Source: Candidatus Kuenenia stuttgartensis
GTDB lineage: Bacteria > Planctomycetota > Planctomycetia > Planctomycetales > Planctomycetaceae
Direction of reading: 5' to 3'
Assembly: GCA_945861465.1 (NCBI GenBank)
Contig: CAMAVB010000019.1
Location: 1-51,959, forward strand
DNA: 51,959 nucleotides
The notes under the pieces were generated by a model, which was not told where the DNA came from, did not search any database, and worked only from the letters and a program-made list of their open reading frames with translations. Made by a program: the position numbers and the translations under genes. This document shows, piece after piece, positions 24,330-32,801 of the stretch (the first letter of the stretch is position 1; each line of letters starts with the position of its first letter).

Positions 24330-26804
24330 ATGTCAAAACCTGCACGTCTGGATCCTGCCCATTGCCTTGCTGATATTGAACTGGAAATTCATCGCCATTT
24401 GAATTTCACGCTGGGGCACCATGATCAGCATGTGGATCCCCACTATCTGTATCGAGCGCTTGCAATCGCCGTGCGGGATCGGCTGGTCGCGCACTGGAAA
24501 AATACGCATGAAAAGATCAGTCACAGTGGCAGGAAGCGTGTCTTTTACCTGTCGCTCGAATTTCTGGTGGGACGATCACTGACCAATGCTGTCCTGAACC
24601 TGGATCTCGAAGAGACCGTGCGCGACAGTCTGAAGAGTTACGGCATCACGCTGGAAGAAACCGCCGAACTGGAACATGACGCTGGTCTTGGAAACGGTGG
24701 TCTTGGGAGACTTGCTGCTTGTTTTCTCGACAGTTGTGCCAATCTGCAACTCCCGGTCACTGGTTACGGAATCCGCTACGAATACGGAATGTTCAATCAA
24801 CACATTGAAAACGGACGACAGGTTGAAGATCCGGATCACTGGCTGCGAGACGGCAATCCATGGGAACTGGAGCGTCCCGAAGATACACGACGCATAAGTT
24901 TCTACGGTTATTCGGATTACTTCGTAGACAGCAACGGAAAACCTTCTGCGCGCTGGGCCAACACGCAGGACATTCTGGCCGTGCCATACGACATGCCGAT
25001 TCCGGGACACAAGAACGGAACAGTCAATACGCTGCGACTGTGGCGTGCATCTGCAACCGACGAATTCAACCTCGCAGAATTCAATTCCGGCGGATACTCA
25101 GAAGCAGTCGCAGAGAAAAATCTCGCCGAACAGATTTCAATGGTGCTGTATCCCAACGACGCGAGCGAAAACGGGAAGGAGCTGCGTCTGAAGCAACAGT
25201 ACTTTCTTGTCTCTGCCAGTCTGCAGGATGTGTTGTGTGAATGGATTGCCATTCACGGTGAGGATTTCAGTGAGTTCGGCAAATACAACTGTTTTCAACT
25301 GAATGACACTCATCCGGCATGTGCCGTACCGGAACTGATGCGTCTGTTGATGGATGAACAGGGATTCGAATGGACCGACGCATGGAAAATCACGACGCAA
25401 TGTATGGCGTACACCAACCACACGTTGCTGCCGGAAGCGCTGGAACGCTGGTCTGTTTCGCTGTTTGGTCGACTCCTGCCCCGCCTGATGGACATCATCC
25501 GCGAAATTGACAAACAATTCAAAGTGCAACTCGCAAAACTCTGGCCGGACGATGTGGCGATCAGAGATCGCATGTCGCTGATTGAAGGTGGTGATCATCC
25601 ACATGTTCGCATGGCATTCCTTGCAATCGTCGGCAGCTTTTCTGTCAATGGAGTTGCCGGGCTGCACACAAAGTTACTGAAGTCCGGTCTGTTTGCAGAC
25701 TTCTATAAACTGTGGCCGGAGAAATTCAACAACAAAACGAACGGCGTCACGCAACGACGCTGGTTGAGTCATTGTAATCCGGGTCTGCGGGATCTGGTGA
25801 ACGAAACAATCGGTACGGACTGGCAGATGAATTTTGAGAAGATCTCTCTTCTCGTTCCGTATGCCGACGATGCTGCATTCCGCGACCGCTGGCAGGCCGT
25901 CAAGCAGACCAACAAGCTGGCCTTGATCAAATATGTCAATGAACGCACGGGCGTTCGTTTCGATCCTGATGCACTCTTTGATGTGCAGGTGAAACGAATC
26001 CACGAATACAAACGACAATTACTGAACATCCTGCATGTGATCCACCTGTACGACAGAATTCTCCGTGGAGACACGGTCGGGATGGTTCCTCGCTGCGTTT
26101 TGATCGGCGGTAAGTCGGCACCCGGTTATCATGTTGCAAAACTGATCGTCAAACTCATCAACGATGTGGCTGCTGTCGTGAATGCCGAAACGAAGACTCA
26201 CCATCTGTTGAAAGTTGTGTTCCTGCCGAATTATCGTGTGTCGGCGATGGAGATCATTTGTCCGGCAACGGAACTCTCTGAACAGATTTCGACAGCCGGT
26301 AAAGAAGCCTCCGGAACCGGCAACATGAAGTTCATGATGAACGGGGCATTGACGATCGGAACACTCGACGGCGCTAACATTGAAATTCGGGAACAGGTCG
26401 GCGCGGAGAATTTTTTCCTGTTCGGACTGACGGCAGATGGGGTCACGGAGATTCGCCCAGGCTACGATCCGAATGCGATCATCGCGCACGATGCAGACAT
26501 TCAGCGTGTGATGAGCCTGCTGGAGAGTGGACACTTCAACGGGTCGGAACCAGGCATCTTCAATCTACTGACCTCCGGATTGCGAAACGGGCACGATCCG
26601 TGGCTCACGATCGGCGACTTTCGGAGCTACATTGATGCCCAGAAAATGGTGAACGAAGCCTATCAGGCCAGGGCAGACTGGAATCGCATGAGTATCCTGA
26701 ATACCGCAGCCAGCGGCTGGTTCTCCAGTGATCGCACGATTCAGCAATACGCGGATGAAATCTGGCACGTCAAACCTGTGAAATCGCGACCAACGAAGCG
26801 CTGA
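24330..26804 (+). CDS. glgP: Glycogen phosphorylase
   Basis: An 824-residue PLP enzyme of family GT35 that releases glucose-1-phosphate from glycogen or maltodextrin. Family blocks are F-Y-L-S-L-E-F-L-V-G-R, D-A-G-L-G-N-G-G-L-G-R-L-A-A-C-F-L-D-S, Q-L-N-D-T-H-P-A, F-N-N-K-T-N-G-V-T-Q-R-R-W, Q-V-K-R-I-H-E-Y-K-R-Q-L-L-N, and E-A-S-G-T-G-N-M-K-F, whose lysine (K667 from this start) carries PLP. Length matches the family and all parts are intact. A GTG at 24318 in the same frame is an alternative start. It is monocistronic here, followed by the repeat array at 26884. It implies glycogen storage. Confidence 0.97.
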   Translation: MSKPARLDPAHCLADIELEIHRHLNFTLGHHDQHVDPHYLYRALAIAVRDRLVAHWKNTHEKISHSGRKRVFYLSLEFLVGRSLTNAVLNLDLEETVRDSLKSYGITLEETAELEHDAGLGNGGLGRLAACFLDSCANLQLPVTGYGIRYEYGMFNQHIENGRQVEDPDHWLRDGNPWELERPEDTRRISFYGYSDYFVDSNGKPSARWANTQDILAVPYDMPIPGHKNGTVNTLRLWRASATDEFNLAEFNSGGYSEAVAEKNLAEQISMVLYPNDASENGKELRLKQQYFLVSASLQDVLCEWIAIHGEDFSEFGKYNCFQLNDTHPACAVPELMRLLMDEQGFEWTDAWKITTQCMAYTNHTLLPEALERWSVSLFGRLLPRLMDIIREIDKQFKVQLAKLWPDDVAIRDRMSLIEGGDHPHVRMAFLAIVGSFSVNGVAGLHTKLLKSGLFADFYKLWPEKFNNKTNGVTQRRWLSHCNPGLRDLVNETIGTDWQMNFEKISLLVPYADDAAFRDRWQAVKQTNKLALIKYVNERTGVRFDPDALFDVQVKRIHEYKRQLLNILHVIHLYDRILRGDTVGMVPRCVLIGGKSAPGYHVAKLIVKLINDVAAVVNAETKTHHLLKVVFLPNYRVSAMEIICPATELSEQISTAGKEASGTGNMKFMMNGALTIGTLDGANIEIREQVGAENFFLFGLTADGVTEIRPGYDPNAIIAHDADIQRVMSLLESGHFNGSEPGIFNLLTSGLRNGHDPWLTIGDFRSYIDAQKMVNEAYQARADWNRMSILNTAASGWFSSDRTIQQYADEIWHVKPVKSRPTKR

Positions 26805-26883
26805 CCTGTGGCACGCAATGTGCCCCGTGTCTGCTGCACGGGTTAGAGTCTTGCGCTGTTTTATGCGCGCATCATTGTAGGTT

Positions 26884-27345
26884 GGGTGGCCCAGCTTCGG
26901 AGAAGCTGGGTGCCGAAGGCACAAGAAACTCAGAGTTGACCTTCCAACAGGAACGACGTCATTCTTTGATTCGATGTATCCACTGAGTTTCTTGTGCTGC
27001 GCACCCAGCTTGAAACAAGCTGGGCCACCCAGAAGGGAACTGGGGGTTCGTCGGGTGGCCCAACTTCGGAGAAGTTGGGTGCCGACGGCACAAGAAACTC
27101 AGAGTTAACCTTCCAACAGGAACGACGTCATTCTTTGATTCGAAGTATGCCCTGAATTTCTTGTGCTGCGCACCCAGCTTGAAACAAGCTGGGCCACGCC
27201 GCGACCCAGCTTCGGAGAAGCTGGGTGCCGAAGGCACAAGAAACTCAGAGTTGACGTTCAAACGGGAACAACGTCATTCCTTGATTCGATGTGCGCACTG
27301 AGTTTCTTGTGCTGCGCACCCAGCTTGAATCAAGCTGGGCCACCC
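26884..27345. repeat. Three tandem ~145-bp hairpin repeats
   Basis: Units at 26884-27030, 27053-27197 and 27203-27345. Each starts GGGTGGCCCAGCTTCGGAGA or a close form, runs through GGCACAAGAAACTCAGAGTT and ends in the near complement (TGAGTTTCTTGTGCTGCGCA... to AGCTTGAAACAAGCTGGGCC). Each unit therefore forms a stem with arms of about 45 bp around a middle containing AACGACGTCATT. Units differ by a few bases. They fill most of the gap between the convergent glgP and feoB genes. No coding sequence is credible. Confidence 0.9.
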
Positions 27346-27367
27346 TGTGAGTTCCGGGAACCGCTTC

Positions 27368-29620
27368 TTAAAAACGCATTCCGATCTGATACGTCAGGAA
27401 TGCGCCGACATAGGCAAGCACCGTCATGTACACGAAGGAAAATACTGGCCAGCGCCAGCTGTTTGTTTCGCGACGGATGACCATCAAGGTGGAGACACAT
27501 TGCGCACAGAGTGCAAAGAAGACCATAATGGAGACGGCGACCGGGATCGAAAAAACGGGCGTTCCATCGGGCCATGTGGCACCCTTCAGAGTGTCCCGAA
27601 GTCCGTTGTTCTCTTCGTCCACATCGCCGCCGAGACTGTAAATTGTTCCCAGCGTGGCGATGACGACTTCGCGAGCCGGAAACGATGCAATCACTCCCAC
27701 TCCGATTCGCCAGTCCCAGCCGAGCGGTTTCACAAGGGGTTCGATGGCGATTCCCGTCCGGCCCAACAGGCTTTTTTCCAGAAGCTGTGAGTTTTGCAGA
27801 TTCAGCTGTGCCGACAGGGTTTCGATCTCCGCCGCGTTGATCTCGGCGTCCTCTTTCTGCAGCTCTTCGATCCTGGCGGTCAACGCATACTGCTGAGCAT
27901 GATCGCCGGGAAACGAACCGGCGGCCCACACGAGCACGCTTGTGGCGAAGATCAGCGTGCCGGCGCGGACGACGAATGACATGCCGCTCTCCCAAACTCG
28001 CAGCAGCACCACACGCATCGACGGCATGCGATAATCCGGCAACTCCAGCAGGAACGGGGACGGTTCGCCGCGCAGCAACGTCTTGCGCAAAATCAGTGCC
28101 ACGGGAACGGCGACGACCAGTCCCAATGTGCTCATTGCGAAAAGCACAACTGCCCGCAACGGAAGCCAGCCGCCAAGCAGATGCGTATCCGGAATGAACG
28201 CACCAATCATCAAAACATACACCGGCAGTCGAGCCGAACAACTCATCAGCGGCGCAATCAGGATCGTGACGAATCGGTCTCGCCGATCATCGATCACGCG
28301 CGTCGCCATCACTCCCGGAACAGCACAGGCAAACGATGACATCAGCGGCAGGAACGAGCGACCGCTCAGTCCCAGCAGTCCCATCAGCCGATCCATCATG
28401 AACGCAGCCCGGGACATGTAGCCGCAGTCTTCGAGGAGGCCGATAAACAGGAACAGCAGACAGATCTGCGGCAGGAAGACCAGCACTGAACCGACGCCAG
28501 CCACGATTCCTTCTGTCAGTAAGCTCCGCAGCGGTCCCGGTGCCATCGAGCCATAGATCTGCGAGCTGATCCACCCCAATACCCCTTCTACGCCTTCGCT
28601 CACTGGCTGTGAAAACCAGTAGATCGTCGAAAACACAAACATCAGAACTGCGAGGCAGATCAGAAATCCAAAGTAGCGATGCGTCAGGACGGCGTCAATG
28701 CGGTCTGTGAGTGTCGCCGAAGGTGCCCTGGATCGAGTCTGCACGCGCGACAACAACTCGTTGATAAATCGGTACCGTTGTCTGGCTTCGATGCCGGGGA
28801 TCTCATCACCTGCTGCGGCAAGGACTTTTCGCGATTCTTCAAGCGCTTCACGGTACGCGGATCCGGCGTCGTTTGTCAGGAGACATTCCACCGAGCCGCC
28901 AGGATCAAGCAGACTTCGAGTCACGAGGAATGGCGAACGCCTGGCCGCCGGGATGCCGAGCGTCGCCAGCATTTCTTCGAGCCGGTCAATTTCCACTGAA
29001 ACTGGCCCAGCGAGAATGCGGGCGGCATTGGCACAAGTCTGCTGTGACGTGCCCTCTGAAACAGCCTCCGACGCAGTCAGCGATTCAACCACAGCCGTCT
29101 TGAGATCGGTCAACCCTTCTCGAAGCGTGGCCGACGTCGGCACGACACGCACACCCAGTTCACGACCCAGAGATTCTGTATCAATCTGAATTCCTGCATG
29201 AACAGCCGCATCCCACATGTTCAGGCAGAGAATCACCGGACAATCGACTTCCAGAACCTGAGTCACAAGATACAGATTCCGTCCCAGGGCCGATGCATTA
29301 CAGATGCAGATGATCAGATCAGGCTTCGGCTCATCGCAACAACCGGTCAACACCTGAACGGCGACCATTTCATCAGGGGACTTTGGCGATAAGCTGTACG
29401 TGCCCGGCAGATCAATCAGTTCGATGTTACGCCCCGACCACTGCGCGTGCCCAACACGTTTTTCGACGGTCACGCCTGGGTAATTTCCAGTCCGGACGCG
29501 CATGCCGGACAACGCATTGAAGAGCGTACTCTTACCAGTGTTCGGATTGCCAATCAAAGCGACTCGCGCCGGGCGGGTCCTGGCGGAGCGAATTGAGGGC
29601 GGGGGCGAAGGGAAAGTCAC
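27368..29620 (-). CDS. feoB: Ferrous iron transport protein B
   Basis: A 750-residue inner-membrane Fe(II) transporter. The N-terminal G domain shows G1 G-N-P-N-T-G-K-S (24-31), G3 D-L-P-G-T-Y-S-L (70-77) and G4 N-M-W-D (134-137). A helical region follows, then the membrane domain with paired Gate motifs, including V-L-V-F-L-P-Q-I-C-L-L-F-L-F-I, S-S-F-A-C-A-V-P-G-V-M-A-T-R and S-F-P-A-R-E-V-V-I-A. A coiled, charged insert (A-R-I-E-E-L-Q-K-E-D-A-E-I-N-A-A-E-I) lies in the C-terminal third. Length is typical. feoA lies 18 bp upstream on the same strand and a Fur-box candidate precedes feoA, so the pair should be iron-repressed. Confidence 0.97.
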   Translation of the reverse strand: MTFPSPPPSIRSARTRPARVALIGNPNTGKSTLFNALSGMRVRTGNYPGVTVEKRVGHAQWSGRNIELIDLPGTYSLSPKSPDEMVAVQVLTGCCDEPKPDLIICICNASALGRNLYLVTQVLEVDCPVILCLNMWDAAVHAGIQIDTESLGRELGVRVVPTSATLREGLTDLKTAVVESLTASEAVSEGTSQQTCANAARILAGPVSVEIDRLEEMLATLGIPAARRSPFLVTRSLLDPGGSVECLLTNDAGSAYREALEESRKVLAAAGDEIPGIEARQRYRFINELLSRVQTRSRAPSATLTDRIDAVLTHRYFGFLICLAVLMFVFSTIYWFSQPVSEGVEGVLGWISSQIYGSMAPGPLRSLLTEGIVAGVGSVLVFLPQICLLFLFIGLLEDCGYMSRAAFMMDRLMGLLGLSGRSFLPLMSSFACAVPGVMATRVIDDRRDRFVTILIAPLMSCSARLPVYVLMIGAFIPDTHLLGGWLPLRAVVLFAMSTLGLVVAVPVALILRKTLLRGEPSPFLLELPDYRMPSMRVVLLRVWESGMSFVVRAGTLIFATSVLVWAAGSFPGDHAQQYALTARIEELQKEDAEINAAEIETLSAQLNLQNSQLLEKSLLGRTGIAIEPLVKPLGWDWRIGVGVIASFPAREVVIATLGTIYSLGGDVDEENNGLRDTLKGATWPDGTPVFSIPVAVSIMVFFALCAQCVSTLMVIRRETNSWRWPVFSFVYMTVLAYVGAFLTYQIGMRF

Positions 29621-29638
29621 GTCGCTCGACTCCGTCCA

Positions 29639-29932
29639 TCAAGTCGAGGCAACCTGCAACTCGGCGACGGAAGCAGTGGCGAGAGGCTCAGACCATGCCA
29701 CATCGTTCGTGACAGAAATGCACGCTGCTTCGGCAACTCGCATGGAGATCGAGACACTGTGGACGCGGTATTGAATCGGACCACCAAACGGCGCTCTCCG
29801 CAACATCTGAACGGCTGCGCCAGGCACGAATCCCATTTCCATGAGCCGCGAGGCAATCCGACTTGCCCCTGAAATTGCCGTTACAGTCGCAGATGCTCCG
29901 GGAGTCAAATCAGCCAATCGCATTGTATTCAC
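29639..29932 (-). CDS. feoA: Ferrous iron transport protein A
   Basis: A 97-residue SH3-like cytosolic partner of FeoB. It contains L-A-D-L-T-P-G-A-S-A, R-L-M-E-M-G-F-V-P-G-A-A-V and the following strands with A-P-F-G-G-P-I-Q-Y, the classical FeoA pattern. The last ~20 residues (S-E-P-L-A-T-A-S-V-A-E-L-Q-V-A-S-T) extend beyond the usual domain. A second ATG three codons in is an alternative start. It ends 18 bp before feoB, typical of a feoAB operon. Confidence 0.94.
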   Translation of the reverse strand: MNTMRLADLTPGASATVTAISGASRIASRLMEMGFVPGAAVQMLRRAPFGGPIQYRVHSVSISMRVAEAACISVTNDVAWSEPLATASVAELQVAST

Positions 29933-30034
29933 AAGACCACCGCCAGCTCAAAAACGGGAAAAACAAGGACCGCGAACGATCCCATGCACTTAAACCCAGA
30001 TGATTGATGGCACGCCATAGGCATGTCGCAAATG

Positions 30035-30049
30035 AGACTCAGTCTCACC
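30035..30049 (-). promoter_or_regulatory. Candidate Fur box upstream of feoAB
   Basis: TGAGACTCAGTCTCA, a palindrome with 6-bp arms and a 3-bp centre. It matches the 7-1-7 Fur pattern TGAGAATCATTCTCA at 13 of 15 positions. It lies about 100 bp before the feoA start, on a plausible promoter. Since feoAB are standard Fur targets, iron-dependent repression is the natural reading, but binding is inferred from sequence only. Confidence 0.6.
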
Positions 30050-30155
30050 TTGCTGCCGAAGGATATCGCAGTAATGCCTCCCAAGGCCACAGTCTTTGCC
30101 CTGAATTTCTTCAGATTTCCATGAATTGTCGTTGATGAAAAACGGCGGAGCTGCG

Positions 30156-30269
30156 TTCGGCGAGCGGGGGAGGTAAGTCCCCTGATTTTTGCAGTGTTCA
30201 CGCGGTCAATCAGGGGATTGACATCCCCCGCTCGCCAAAGAAATATTTCAATTCCGACCGCTCGCATTA
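30156..30269 (-). repeat. 114-bp MITE-like palindromic repeat, copy 2
   Basis: The inverted counterpart of 7520-7633, also 114 bp, starting (minus strand) with TAATGCGAGCGGTCGGAATTG and ending with CGCTCGCCGAA. Stem arms GGCGAGCGGGGGA...AATCCCCTGAT and ATCAGGGGACT...TCCCCCGCTCGCC are better preserved here than in copy 1. Its first three bases are the TAA stop of asd, so it sits directly at the 3' end of that gene, upstream of feoA on the same strand. Confidence 0.82.
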
Positions 30270-31271
30270 TAGTTGTTTCGCCAGCAATTCAGCGATCTGA
30301 ACGGCGTTAGTGGCCGCGCCTTTCCGCAGGTTGTCAGATACGCACCAGAACGTAATACAGTTCGGATGCGACATGTCTTTTCGGATCCGACCAATAAACA
30401 CCTGATCACTTCCGTCGCAGTTGGATGGCATCGGGTAATGTCCCAACTCAATGTTGTCCATCACCGTGATTCCCGGTGTTGCTGCGAACAGTGACCGAGC
30501 TTCCTCGGCGGAAAGAGGTCGTTCTGTCTCCACATTCACTGTTTCGCTGTGACAATTGGAAACCGGAATCCGGATACACGTCGCACAGACCTGAATCGAT
30601 TCGTCGCCGAGAATCTTACGAGTCTCATAGACCATTTTCAGTTCTTCGCTGGTGTAGCCATTTTCCTTAAAGCCGCCGATCTGAGGAATTGCATTGAAGG
30701 CAATCGGATGCTTGAAGATTTTGTACTGATAGTCAGCGTTTTCCAGTGATGCGCGGCTGCCGGCCAACAGATCGGCTGTGCCCTGCAAACCTGCTCCACT
30801 TGTGGCCTGGTAGGTACTTACGACAACACGGCGAACTCTTGCGGCATCGTGAAGAGGCTTCAGAGCCAGCACCATCTGTGTGGTTGAACAGTTCGGGCTG
30901 GAGATGATTCCCTTTGCATCGAGCGCCGCCTGGGGATTGATTTCCGGTACAACGAGAGCGACTTCCGGATTCATCCTCCAATAGCCGGATTCGTCAATCA
31001 CCTTGCAGCCGGCCTTGATGGCGGACGGGAAGAATTCGGCCGCGATCTCATCCGGAGTGCTGCCGATCAGGAGATCGATTCCTTCAAAGCAGTCGTGGGT
31101 TAACTCTTCGACGGTGACCTGCTTGCCAGCGAAATCGATGATCTGCCCGGCGCTGCGCGCCGAAGCGAGGAAGCGAAAGTTGTTTGCCGGGAACTTACGT
31201 TCTGCCAGCAATTGCAGGATAATTCGCCCTACGGCACCAGTCGCGCCAGCCACGGCCACGGTGTTGAACAC
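30267..31271 (-). CDS. asd: Aspartate-semialdehyde dehydrogenase
   Basis: A 334-residue NADPH enzyme that reduces aspartyl phosphate to aspartate semialdehyde, the branch point to lysine/diaminopimelate, threonine and methionine. It shows the N-terminal G-A-T-G-A-V-G nucleotide loop, the nucleophile C128 in S-S-P-N-C-S-T-T-Q, E/Q-type substrate residues around Y-Q-A-T-S-G-A-G, and R234/H241 in R-I-P-V-S-N-C-H-S-E. Length is normal. Its stop codon overlaps the start of a 114-bp dispersed repeat. feoA is the next gene on the strand but is separated by that repeat and its own regulatory region. Confidence 0.97.
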   Translation of the reverse strand: MFNTVAVAGATGAVGRIILQLLAERKFPANNFRFLASARSAGQIIDFAGKQVTVEELTHDCFEGIDLLIGSTPDEIAAEFFPSAIKAGCKVIDESGYWRMNPEVALVVPEINPQAALDAKGIISSPNCSTTQMVLALKPLHDAARVRRVVVSTYQATSGAGLQGTADLLAGSRASLENADYQYKIFKHPIAFNAIPQIGGFKENGYTSEELKMVYETRKILGDESIQVCATCIRIPVSNCHSETVNVETERPLSAEEARSLFAATPGITVMDNIELGHYPMPSNCDGSDQVFIGRIRKDMSHPNCITFWCVSDNLRKGAATNAVQIAELLAKQL

Positions 31272-31539
31272 AGAAAATCCTTTTCAATTGGAGGAGTAGT
31301 ATCTCACGCGGTCAGGAATGAAGGTTTCGTCGGAATTCGCGCCAAAAAACGGGTGCTAACGCACTCCGGCGGATACCTGATTGTCAGCCGCGTGAAGTAT
31401 AGTAAGATGTGCAAGTCGCCTGCATGACAAAGTTTTGATGCCTGCATTGGCCATTTCCAGCTCGGGAAAGTATCGTTCTTACTGAGAATTTCCAAATCTG
31501 GCAGACAAACTTGCCGGTAGAACGACTTTTGGTAATGCC

Positions 31540-32097
31540 GTGAGCCCACACGAATCCTCTGACTTTCAGGCAAATTTTCGCTCCTGCTTCGATCGGCTGA
31601 CCGAGCAACCCGAACGTGCGCTGACCGAGATGTTTGACCTGGTAGCTCAGCGATTGGTTCGGTTTGCCATCACGATTACTGGAAATCAGCCGGATGCCGA
31701 GGATGCATTGCAGGGGGCTTTCGCGCGGATCGCATTCAAGCCACGGCTGTTGGCCAAAGCCAACGCGCCATGGCCGTATCTGATTCGATCCGTTCGCAAT
31801 GAAGCCTTGCGGATCATTCAGAAGCGTAAAGGGACAGGTTTGCAAGTTGCCGAACGCGGTTCGGGCCAAGAAAGTGTTGAGTCAAAAATTGTTCACGAGG
31901 AAACCGCCGACACCGTGCGGCGAATGCTGAAGTCTCTTCCCAGGAATCAATACGAGGTTGTCATTCTTAAGCATTGGGAAGAGTTGACGTTTGCTGAAAT
32001 CGCCGAAGCACTTGGACTGTCCCAGAATACTGTGGCCAGCCGATATCGATATGCCATGGAAAAACTCCAACGAAGTCTTGAAACACTTGTCCGATAA
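31540..32097 (+). CDS. ECF sigma factor
   Basis: A 185-residue ECF sigma factor started by GTG; an ATG six bases earlier is followed at once by a stop. Region 2 includes the Q-P-D-A-E-D-A-L-Q-G-A-F core-binding helix and A-P-W-P-Y-L-I-R-S-V-R-N-E-A. Region 4 includes L-P-R-N-Q-Y-E-V-V-I-L-K-H-W-E-E-L-T and the helix-turn-helix F-A-E-I-A-E-A-L-G-L-S-Q-N-T-V-A-S-R-Y. It is distinct from the other two ECF factors in the window. A small one-helix protein gene follows after 63 bp and is its likely membrane regulator. Confidence 0.92.
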   Translation: MSPHESSDFQANFRSCFDRLTEQPERALTEMFDLVAQRLVRFAITITGNQPDAEDALQGAFARIAFKPRLLAKANAPWPYLIRSVRNEALRIIQKRKGTGLQVAERGSGQESVESKIVHEETADTVRRMLKSLPRNQYEVVILKHWEELTFAEIAEALGLSQNTVASRYRYAMEKLQRSLETLVR

Positions 32098-32160
32098 CCC
32101 CCCGAATTTTCCCGCCTGCTGTTCGTCTGGCCTTTTTTCTGGACTGGAAGTGTGAATACT

Positions 32161-32538
32161 ATGAGTGATCCCTTTCTGAAGATTCCAGAACCATCGCTGC
32201 CGGAGCACAATCTCCTTCAAGCCGCCGGTACGTTGCCTCAATTGACTTTGGGTCTCCGTGATCGTGTCGTGCTGGACATGCATCGGCAGGTGCGCTATGG
32301 GCGCTGGGCCGGTCGTGCGCGGGTCGCCGGAAGCGTCGTCGCCGCTTGCCTGCTGGTGTTGTTGGTCTGGAATTTCCGCTGGACCAATCGCCAGAATTCG
32401 CAGACGACGGAACAATTGCAGGACACGGTGCAGGGTGATGCCCCGATCATTTATCCTGACTACATCAGTCCCGGCATGAATTCTGAAGACGGAGATTTCA
32501 GGCCAAAGACGGATGCCAATGGAAATCCCCTCCCTTAA
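32161..32538 (+). CDS. Single-pass membrane protein, putative anti-sigma factor
   Basis: A 125-residue protein with a cytosolic N-terminal half, one membrane helix at about 56-72 (A-G-S-V-V-A-A-C-L-L-V-L-L-V-W) and a short acidic outer part ending P-K-T-D-A-N-G-N-P-L-P. It starts 63 bp after an ECF sigma gene; the ATG at 32161 follows GGAAG at a suitable distance. The position and topology fit a membrane anti-sigma factor. It has no zinc-finger anti-sigma motif (H-x-x-x-C-x-x-C), so the assignment is by context only. Confidence 0.65.
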   Translation: MSDPFLKIPEPSLPEHNLLQAAGTLPQLTLGLRDRVVLDMHRQVRYGRWAGRARVAGSVVAACLLVLLVWNFRWTNRQNSQTTEQLQDTVQGDAPIIYPDYISPGMNSEDGDFRPKTDANGNPLP

Positions 32539-32662
32539 GGCGACCCGTCCATTCGCCGTGAATCCATACCACAGATGCGGGAACTCAATCAAATGATCGA
32601 AAAACTGCAGAGCCGCCAAAATGTGCTGTGCGGATTTCTGCCTTAGTTCTGTGTGCTGACGA

Positions 32663-32681
32663 CCTGCGGTTTCACCGCAGG
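32663..32681. repeat. Short hairpin CCTGCGGT-TTC-ACCGCAGG
   Basis: A perfect 8-bp stem with a 3-base loop in the gap between the one-helix protein and the convergent FtsK-type gene, followed by GCTACCGCACGCCGCTGC. It has no T-run after it, so a repeat is a better reading than a terminator, although it may slow transcription. Confidence 0.5.
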
Positions 32682-32801
32682 CTACCGCACGCCGCTGCTC
32701 CGCAGCGAATCGCAAGTCGATACGTCAAAGATATGGGTCAGAACAAGACTGTAAGCAATTGTTGCTGAAAGCAAGCGGTCACGAGTCACCGCACTCTGGA
32801 T

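Noticed and set aside
27330-28241. 303-residue minus-strand frame
   Set aside because: It is an out-of-frame reading of feoB, rich in Arg and Ala, without family similarity.
29929-30267. 112-residue minus-strand frame between asd and feoA
   Set aside because: Its first third is repeat sequence, and the remainder spans the presumed feoA regulatory region.
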